In this document: piece by piece, positions 55,728 through 64,000 of the stretch
Layout of the letters: the number at the start of each line of letters is the position of its first letter
Position numbering within the stretch: the first letter of the stretch is position 1
From: Pinus tabuliformis
Lineage: Eukaryota > Streptophyta > Pinopsida > Pinales > Pinaceae
Direction of reading: 5' to 3'
Assembly: GCA_031772625.1 (NCBI GenBank)
Contig: CM062811.1
Span: 644,504,820 to 644,568,819, forward strand
Length of the DNA: 64,000 bases
Notes under the pieces: model-generated
What the model was told of the DNA's origin: nothing
What the model saw: only the letters and a program-made list of their open reading frames with translations
The model's database searches: none
Translations under genes and position numbers: made by a program

Positions 55728-56843
55728 ATGTCTATCTTGCAGAAATTGGGTTTTGCAACCTTCAAAGGATTTGAAGAAAGTCTACTTGAAGAGTCAGAGG
55801 AAGTAAGATAAGGATTTGCGGAATATGGCAAAAGGTTGTTTAAAACAAGGAGTGCTCTTCATGCCTTGGCTAAGGAAGGGGTTTCTGACCGGAATGAGGA
55901 GGAAGCCTCTCAACTTGCAAAGGAAATGGACTTGCTTGAAGAAGAATTCAAGGAACTAGAGATAAGACATAAATTGAATCAGAAGAAGTGGGATTGCCTA
56001 GCTCTTGAGGTAAGGCATCTCAAGGCCTTGAAGAAGAAGGTTGAGTCTGATGGAAAGAACGAAGATGCTTCTGTGGGGATGATGCAGATACTTGGTGCTT
56101 CTGCTACTACGGAAGTGGCCTCTAGAAGGGATCCTGAAAGGAACAAGTTGGAGTATGTTCGAATGAAGGTTGGAGGTGCTGATGTGCTCACTATGGTGGA
56201 TAGTGGGGCTTCTCACAACTTCATGGACGAAGATACTGCGAGAAGAATTGGGCTGAAGTTTGTACCGGCAAAGGCACAAATGAAGACAGTGAATTCTCCT
56301 CCTATTGAGATTCTTGGTATAGCTAAGAGGGTGGACACTACACTTGGTGAATGGACCGGGAAGGTGGACTTCACTATAGTGCGGATTGATGACTATGAAG
56401 CTGTATTAGGGATGGAGTTCATGAAACAATTTGATGCTATGATCGTTCCACATTTGAAGAAGCTCTATATTTATGATGGAAGGGAAGATGTACCCATTGG
56501 TGTGCCAACCATTGGTGTGACAAGGCCTGATTGTAAATTGGGAGTGATGCAAATGGAGGATAAGGAGAAGGTGAACAAGCGGTTGTCTAGTGTTGAGACA
56601 AAGCTTGTGGAACAGTCATTGGTCATCAAGACACTTTCAGATAGCATCTTGGACTTGAAAAGAAGGCTAGAGTTGGTGGAGGATGATGATGATGATGATG
56701 AGGAAATATATGTGAGGCCAGATGTCCAGAAGGAAGACCGGGTTGCTTATCTACAAAGGATGGAGATTAAGGATCCTGATAGATGGATCGAGTTAATTAG
56801 TGAGGGAGAGCCTTCAGGCTCTACTCCCTCTACATCTTCTTAG
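55728..56843 (+). pseudogene. Coiled-coil plus retropepsin ORF with one early stop
   Basis: From ATG 55728 (MSILQKLGFATFKGFEESLL) the frame meets one TAA at 55809-55811 and then stays open to 56843, about 371 codons in all. A Glu/Lys-rich coiled-coil segment (ASQLAKEMDLLEEEFKELEI) follows the stop. The aspartic protease domain begins near residue 145, with its active-site motif TMVDSGASHNFM at about 155-166 and the later YEAVLGMEFMKQFDAMIV. After the protease come a second helical stretch, a run of six Asp encoded by GAT repeats, and a Ser/Thr-rich end. There is no zinc knuckle and no usual gag motif. It may be active as a shorter product if translation restarts after the stop. Confidence 0.75.
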
Positions 56844-57486
56844 ATGGATGAAGAAGATGGGGCTCATTGTTAGCTGCTCATGGCAGTGAGTCCTTAAAAC
56901 ATGTTTGAGTAGGTATGATTGATGGTGCAGGGATGGCTTGGCATCAAGCATCATGACATGTTGCAGATGAGATGGATGAAGTTTCCATGGACCTGAGCAT
57001 GGATTATAGAGATGGATTCTTGAGGAGTCAAGGATGTGGCAGATGTTTGAGGAACAAATGATGATGGCATGAGGATGTTCACTCTCGTGGATTAAGTGTG
57101 ATGGTTGGATTAGCTACCCAACTAGTTCAGACATGAGGTCCGGAAGTGTGCAGAGATATGTTGGCATCGTGCTGGAGTATCATGGCAGAGGTTCACATAG
57201 GGACACATGATGAGGTTGACACAAGATGTTGCAGTGGAGATTGTGGCAGTGGAGTCGGTGATCATGGATCGAGATGATATCTGATGGAGAGCATACTGTT
57301 GAGGTGCATACCTTGGTATGGTGAGCTTGGTGGCAGTTGGTCACTAAGTCGAGACATGATGGAGATGAGGCTCTACATATGTTGCAAGGATGGTTGCCTT
57401 GTGTGGAGGATTTGACATCATGGATGATGATGATCTTGGTGGATGGCTACCGGGATGGTATGTTGTCGAGGACGACAACGATTTCA
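56844..57486 (+). other. Non-coding tail of the 3.8-kb element
   Basis: Purine-rich, rich in GATGG and CATGG words. No domain in any frame. Confidence 0.5.
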
Positions 57487-57498
57487 GGTGGAGGAGGA
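57487..57498 (+). other. Polypurine tract
   Basis: GGTGGAGGAGGA lies directly before the 3' LTR, as expected for plus-strand priming. Confidence 0.75.
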
Positions 57499-58460
57499 TG
57501 TAAGACCTTCGAGAGATTAGTGCGACGGGCACTGGCAAGTCATGCATGCGGGCGGGCGCGCGGGTGAGCGCATGGGTGCGCGGACAAAATGTGCGACGGG
57601 GTGCGACAATATGTGCGACGTTATATGTGACAATATGCAAAACACTTATGCGACTAAGTGTTGAGCGTACTACATATATATGCGATGTTAAGAAGTGTGC
57701 AAGACGACTTGTAAATAAAGCTTGTGGGCGTGCATTGATAACTTTGGGGGTCGGCCAAGGGGCTGCACACCCCATGTAAACCCACGCTAGTTTGTGTATA
57801 TATGTGAGAGCCTTGAGGCTCATTTCAACAAGACTTCCTCTCATCTCTTCTATGCATAAGATCAAGAGGCAAGGAAAAGTGCGCAGAAATAAGAGGAGCT
57901 GCGCATATCTCATGCGCTCCACTTGTAGGTGCACTTGAAGGTGATCTTGAGTCGGTCGAAGAGTGGGCAAGGTGTGCCCGAGGTATGGTGGATGTGCAGA
58001 TTTGTGCAGGACTTGGTGAAGAGGATTTGAGTGGCTCGGGTGAGCACTTCTCTTTGTGAAAGGGTGCACATGTATTGTAAAAGGTAGGGTTGCCTCTCCG
58101 TTGTAATATTTGGCTAAGTGTAGACTTGGTTTGGCAAGGCACACTTGTATGTTGTAAAACTGATATTCTTAATATATTGTCGGGCAAACTCACATTACGG
58201 GGAGTTTCCCCTCCCCTTTATACTTGTTGCAGTTGTTGTTTTTCTTGATATAATTGCATGATGATAATGAATGAGTATGCGCTTCATTAAGTATAAAGGA
58301 TAATTGCATGTTTACTTGGTTGTGAAACACAAGCTAAGTAATATTAATGTGAAAGTAGGCGTAGTCCACGGATGTTAGTATTGGTGAAAAGAAAGTGTTC
58401 GGTGGCGCCGCACCTTGCTACAAGCGGTTGGAAGACTACCGCAGGTGTAGGGGCATGACA
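57499..58460 (+). repeat. 3' LTR of the 3.8-kb element
   Basis: Begins TGTAAGACCTTCGAG and ends GGGGCATGACA, followed by GGAAT (58461-58465). Between about 57540 and 57610 it differs from the 5' LTR by several substitutions and small indels in GTGCG-rich sequence. Confidence 0.93.
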
Positions 58461-58465
58461 GGAAT

Positions 58466-59435
58466 GGTTTCAATGAACCAATGGCATGCATAAGGTGTTA
58501 AATGAGACTCCTCTCTAATAGGAATAGCTCTAATTTCCAAATATAAATGTTCTAAGTGCCTAAGAAAGTCCATACAATTTCTTAGCGTTGCGGTGAGGAC
58601 TTGTTGCTCAACAATACCCCTTCTTTTAATTAGTTTGAGAAAAAAGAATTTCATGTATTGCAATAAAAAGAGTTTATCTGTGTACAAGAGTCAAAAAGTG
58701 TGGATGTTTTTTTTTTTTCATATTTCTCTTCCAACACACATTCTCACTTCACTTCCGTACACATATAAATATGATATGATAAGGCAAAGTGATCACTCAA
58801 TACATACATAAAATACAGCAAAAAAATTACCACATTACCTTAAAGACAAAGGTTAAATATTAATGTTAATATTGTTATAGTATGAATCGAAATTATTAAT
58901 GTTTTCACTGCCATTACAACAACTATCATATACAAGGCCATATAAGCTTACAAGGTGTACAATATTCAAAGTATCCTAAACTTCGTGGTTAATATTTGAA
59001 TAATAATTCACACTCTAATTAAATGAGAAATAATAAAGGAAACAATAGATTCAATACCGTGGAGGCGATAATTAGCGCAATAGATTTAATAGTATGTTTT
59101 TATACATACCAATTTAGTTTTCATAGTCAAATATTGTATCTTGGATTTATAGAATACTAGCACAACAACATTAATAAATGTTGTTCATATATGCTGATAG
59201 GCGTATATCAATTACATACACAACAACATTATTAAATATGGTTGATATACATGGATAAGCGCCAATAAATATATATTTAATATTAATAATAATAATAATA
59301 ATATGGTAAAAAATTATCATCATTATACTATAAATACACTAATAATTATAATGACAATTTTTAATTATTATTATTATATTATAATAATATAATAATATTA
59401 TTGAGATTATCAACAATATAGTAAATATTGATACT
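58466..59435. other. AT-rich spacer with short repeats
   Basis: No gene seen. ACAACAACATTA-TAAAT-TTG segments recur near 59163 and 59220. AAT trinucleotide runs lie at 59285-59305, and an A/T-only stretch at 59365-59400. Confidence 0.5.
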
Positions 59436-59439
59436 TTTA

Positions 59440-62400
59440 AACCAAAGGGATTGTTAATATTATAAACCCGAGGCAAATAAATCCTAGAAAATAATATTAA
59501 ATACAAATGATTAATATAAGAACCCAAGGCATTATAAACCCCAGAAAATAATATTAAATATAAAAGATTAATATTAAAACCCAAGGGATTAATAAACCGA
59601 AAGGATTAATATTAAAAACCCAAGAGATCCATATTGAGAACCTTTGAGATTAATATTCTAAACGTAAGTTACTATTAATATAATAAACCCAATGACCCTT
59701 AATAAATCCAAGGAATTTATATTATAAACATAATGGATTATAACCCAAGGGATTGATTTTATAAACCCAAGGGATTAATATTGTAAACCCAAGGTATATA
59801 AACCCTAAGATAAATACTATAAACCCTAAAAAAAACTTGGTTGACTATGGATGACCATGGTTAATTTTAATTTTGACACAATTTTTGTCACAATGCGACA
59901 TTGGACCATGGTTGACCATGATTAATTTTCATATTGAGACAATCTTTGTCACAATGCTATGTTGGACCATGGTTGACCATAGTTGATTTTCATATTAAGA
60001 TAATCTATGTCACAATGCAACATTGGACCATGGTCATCCATGGTCAGCCATGGTTGACCATAATTGATTTTCATATTGATAAAATACTATGATAAACTCT
60101 AAGATAAATATTATAAACCAAGGTATATAAACCCTATGATAAATATCATAAATGGTAAAATAAACATAGTTGACCATGATTGACCATGATTTACCACAAT
60201 TATAAACTCAAGGGATTAATATTAAACCCTAGAATTAATATTATAAATAATATGAATAATATTATACCCTGGGAATATGAACCCCTAGATTAATAAACCC
60301 AAGCAATTGATATTATAAACACAAAGGAATAATAAACCCAGTGGATTAATACTAAAACCCCAAGGGAATAATATAAATCCAAGGGATTAATATTATAAAA
60401 CCCAAAATATATAAACCCTAAGATAAATAATATAAGCCCTAAAACAAACATGGTTGACCACGGTTGATTTTCATATTGAGACAATATTTGTTACAATGAG
60501 GCATTGGTCTATGGTTGACGATGGTTGGCCATGATTGATTTTCATATCGAGACAGTGTTTGTCACAATGAGATGTTGGACCATGGTTAACCATGGTTGAC
60601 CATGGTTGATTTTCATATTGAGAAAATCTTTGTCACAATGTGACGTTGGACAATGGTTGACCATGATTGATTTTCATATCAAGAAAATCCTATGATAAAC
60701 ATTAAGATAAATATTATCAACCAAGATATATAAACAATATGATAAATATTGTAAATGTTAAAATAAACATGGTTGACCATGGTTGATTTACATATTAAGA
60801 CAATATTTGTCATATTATGATGTTAGACCATGGTTCGTCATGACTGATTTTAACATTGAGACAATCTTTTTCACAGTGCAACGTTGGACGATGGTTAATT
60901 TTCATATTGAGACAATGTTTGTCACAATGCGACGTTAGACCATGGATGACCATCGTTTACCATGATTATAAACCCAAGGGATTTATATTAACCCTAAGAT
61001 TAATATTATAATCCCTATGAATAATATTATGCCTTAGGAATATGAACCCTTAGATTAATAAACCCAAGTGATTGATATTATAAACCAAAGGGATTAATAC
61101 TAAACTCCAAGGGATTAATACTATAAACCCAATGTATGTAAACCCTAATATAAATATTATAAACCCTAAAATAAAAATAGTTGACCATGGTTGGGTTTTT
61201 ATATTAAGACAATCTTTGACACAATGCGCCATTGGACCATGGTTAACCATGATTTCTTTTCATATCGATAAAATCCTATCATAAACCATAACATAAAGAT
61301 TATAAACCAAGGTATATAAACCCTATGATAAATATTATAAATGCGAAAATAAACATGGTTGATCATGGTTGATTTGGATATGGAGACATTCTTCGTCACA
61401 ATACGACGTTGGACAATGGTTCACCATGGTTGACTATGATTGATTTTCATGTTCAGACAATCTTTGTCACAAATGCAACGTTGGACCATAGTTGGCCATG
61501 AATGCCCATGATTGACCATGATTAACCATGGTTGAACATTGTTGACCATGGTTGATTTTCATATTGATACAATCTTTGTCAAAATGTGATGTTGGACTGT
61601 GGTCAACCATGATTGACCATAGTAATTTTTATATTGAGACAATCTTTGTCACAATGTGACGTTGGACCATGGTTAACAATGGTTGATCATGATTATAACC
61701 CAAGAGATTTATATTAAACCCTATGATTAATATTATGAAGCCTATGAATAATATTATACGTTAGGAATATGAACCCTTGAGCTAATAGACCTAAGGGATT
61801 GATATTATAAACCCCAAGGATTAATACTAAAAATCCAAGGGATTATAAACCCAAGGGATTAATATTATAAACCTAAGGTACATAAACCATTTGATAAATA
61901 TTATAAACCCTAAAATAAACAATGTTAACCATGACTGATTTTCATATTGAGACAATCTTTGTCACAATTTGGCGTTGGACAATGGTTGACCATGATTAAA
62001 CATGTTTGATTTCCATATTGAGACAATTTTTGTCACAATGTGATATTGGACCATGGTTGACCATGATTGAAAATGGTTGACAATGGTTGACCATGGTTTA
62101 TTTTCATATTAAGATTATCTTTGTCACAATGTGATGTTGGACCATGGTTGACCATTATTATAAACCCAAGTGGTGTATAATAAACCCAAGTGATTAACAA
62201 ACTGAAGGGATTGATATTATAAACCCAAAGGAATAATAAACCCAAGGGATTAATACTAAAACCCTAGGGATTATAAACTTGAGGGAATAATATTAAACCT
62301 GAGAGATTAATATTATAAAACCAAAGTATATAAACCCTAAAATAAACATGGTTGACCATGGTTAACCATGGTTGATTTTCATATTGAGACAATCTTTGTC

Positions 62401-63850
62401 ACAATGCAATGTTGGACCATGGTTGACCATGATTAACTTTCATATCAAGACAATATTTGTCACAATGTGACATTGGACCATGGTTTACCATGGTTGATTT
62501 TCATATTGAGACAATATTTTTCACAATGTGATGCTTGACCATGGTTGACTATGATTTATTTTCATGTCAAGAAAATCCTATGATAAACCCTAAGATAAAT
62601 ATTATAAACCAAGGTATATCAACCATATGATAAATATTATAAACACTAAAATAAAAATAGTTAACCATGGTTTATTTACATATTGAGAGAATCTTTTTCA
62701 TAATACGATATTGGACCATGGTTCACCATGGTTTACCATGACTGATTTTCATATTGAGACAATATTTGTCACAATACGACATTGGATCATGGTTGACTAT
62801 GATTGATTTTCATATTGACACAATCTTTGTCACAATGTGACTTTGGACCATGGTTGACCATGATTGGCCATGGTTGATGATGGTTGATGTTTTTTTACCA
62901 TAGTTGAATTTCATATTGAGACAATATTTGTCACATTGTGATGTTGGACCATGGTTGACCATTATTATAAACCCAAAGGATTTATCTTAAACCCAAAGAC
63001 TAATATTATAAACCGTATGAATAATATTATAACCTAGTAATATGAACCGTTTGATTAATAAACCTAAGGGATTGATATTATAAACCCAAGGGATTAATAC
63101 TAAAACCCAAGGGACTATAAACCCAAGGTATATAAACCCTAAGATAAATATTATAACCCTTAGAGAAAACATGGTTGACCATGATTGTTTTTCATAGGAG
63201 TTGTCTAACTTATAGACATAATAGTTTTCTTCATTGGAATTCACCAAAATCTAGTAATTAAATTTCAAGATCTTTGTTGTTTAAAATACATTTTTGAATG
63301 CATAAATAGATTCAATACCCTGAAAAACCCTTGGGGCACTTGAATTATGCAGATTAAACAATTTAAACTCAAGTTTTAAAAATCTCTGTAAGATTTTGAT
63401 TAAAAATAACCAGAAAAATGTCATGAAAAAGGCCATTTCATCTATAAGTTAGACTATGCCATTTTCATATTGAGACAATATTTCTAATAATGTGACGTTG
63501 GACAATGGTTTATTTCCATATTGAGACACTTTTTTTCATAATGTGGTGTTGGACCATGGTTGACCATGTTTGACCAATGTTGACTATGTTTGACCATGAT
63601 TGGTTTTCATATTTAGAAAATATTTGTCACAGACCCAAGGGATTAATATTATAAACCTAAGGGATATAAACCCTAAGATAAATAGTATAAACCCTAAAAT
63701 AAACATTAAACCATAGCATTAATATTATAAACCTCAATATTAATATTATAAACTCAAAGGATTAATAAACCCAATGGATTATAAACCCAAGAGAATAATT
63801 GAGATGATATTTATCATAATGCAATGTTGGACCATGGTTTATTTTCATAT
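59440..63850. repeat. Complex satellite: AAACCC blocks alternating with TTGACCATGG blocks
   Basis: Two word families alternate. One (for example 59440-59830, 60110-60430, 60960-61170, 61690-61920, 62160-62345, 62965-63165, 63630-63800) is built of AAACCCAAGGGATTAATATTATAA and AAACCCTAAGATAAATATT-like words. The other is built of ATTTTCATATTGAGACAATC, TTTGTCACAATGYGACGTTGG and ACCATGGTTGACCATGGTTG words, repeated about every 60-90 bases. The two alternate with a rough period of 650-850 bases. No gene: minus-strand frames read only GFIIL/WVYNINPLGL low-complexity peptides from the repeat. Confidence 0.9.
63197..63461. mobile_element. 265-bp inverted-repeat element (MITE-like) inside the satellite
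   Basis: The ends read GGAGTTGTCTAACTTATAGA on the left and, reversed, TGGCATAGTCTAACTTATAG on the right, sharing the core GTCTAACTTATAGA. TTTTCATA flanks both sides (63189-63196 and 63462-63469), consistent with an 8-bp target duplication of the satellite word TTTTCATATTGAG. The inside is AT-rich and unlike the satellite. An 8-bp duplication suits hAT-type elements, but the ends do not start with the usual CAGGG, so the family is open. Confidence 0.75.
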
Positions 63851-63894
63851 TTATGCCAATATGTGTTTCTTTTGAATCGGTTCACCTCACATTT

Positions 63895-64000
63895 TTGTCT
63901 ACCCTTTTGCCTGAAATTTGACACTTGGTGTGACCGTCCTTCTACACAAATCAATGATGTCTACCCTTTTGCCTGAAATTTAACACTTGGTTTGACCGTC
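63895..64000. repeat. 62-bp tandem repeat running off the window end
   Basis: TGTCTACCCTTTTGCCTGAA begins near 63895 and again near 63957. The copies continue ATTTRACACTTGGTKTGACC. The second copy is cut by the window edge, so a longer array may follow. Confidence 0.85.

Larger units (their letters stand above)
54628..58460 (+). mobile_element. Non-autonomous LTR retrotransposon, protease-bearing (3.8 kb)
   Basis: LTRs at 54628-55587 (960 bp) and 57499-58460 (962 bp), with TG...CA ends (TGTAAGACC...GACA), a Met-tRNA-type primer site, a GGTGGAGGAGGA polypurine tract and a GGAAT target duplication. The LTRs differ by a few percent where compared, with a short indel region near the start, so it is older than the element at 15011. 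The 1.9-kb interior carries one ORF with a Ty3-like protease domain. There is no reverse transcriptase, integrase or zinc knuckle. Confidence 0.95.

Noticed and set aside
54600..58193. Long antisense frames of 223 and 266 codons in both LTRs of the 3.8-kb element
   Set aside because: They lie opposite to the LTR transcript, reach past the LTR borders in different ways, and show no motif. They are present twice only because the LTRs are copies.
59339..63247. Series of minus-strand open frames of 60-86 codons
   Set aside because: They read only repeated GFIIL and WVYNINPLGL peptides from the satellite words, start at arbitrary points and carry no domain.

Overview
The window looks like nuclear DNA of a land plant with a large, repeat-rich genome. 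The evidence is plant-type L1 LINEs with DUF4283-like ORF1 and an RNase H domain, Ty1/copia and Ty3-like fragments, AT-rich spacers with TA microsatellites, and decayed fragments of plant genes (calmodulin, phospholipase D, an At4g15545-like protein). Slow decay of many old elements would fit a gymnosperm, but that is inference; I cannot name the species.

Layout. 1-11.9 kb: unrecognised or decayed sequence with an acidic-protein pseudogene, a tRNA-like SINE candidate, a calmodulin fragment, a LINE remnant and two copia integrase fragments in opposite orientations. 11.9-29.9 kb: a nest of elements. A decayed minus-strand LINE (LINE-1) is split inside ORF1 by a young LTR retrotransposon (15011-23314, TSD GGGAG, 1053-bp LTRs with 4 differences). 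A second minus-strand LINE (LINE-2, 23482-29854, candidate TSD CTCCATTTTC) lies just upstream of LINE-1 in its transcription sense. 29.9-30.4 kb: 22 TGTCTYAAA-type motifs inside a 27-bp inverted repeat. 30.4-32.4 kb: pseudogene pieces of phospholipase D and an At4g15545-like coiled-coil protein. 34.9-36.4 kb: the only long uninterrupted host-like gene, a 498-residue protein with an N-terminal U-box-like domain. 38.4-49.6 kb: two direct repeats of about 5 kb around a GA-rich spacer. 54.6-58.5 kb: a second non-autonomous LTR element (TSD GGAAT, Met-tRNA-type primer site) with a protease-like ORF. 59.4-63.9 kb: a complex satellite alternating AAACCC-rich and TTGACCATGG-rich blocks, with a small inverted-repeat element inserted in it.

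The strongest candidate for something undescribed lies in the non-coding interior of the young LTR retrotransposon. It holds about twenty short stem-loops. In many of them the stem differs from copy to copy yet stays paired, while the loop keeps a GRCTCGTTAAA-like sequence. Two others share a different 19-nt loop. This looks like a repeated RNA-structure module. The motif is absent from the element's ORF and dense on both sides of it. The element has gag/protease-like coding but no visible reverse transcriptase or integrase, so it probably depends on another element for these enzymes.

All reading was by eye. Boundaries of decayed elements are approximate, and family names rest on motifs, not on database searches.
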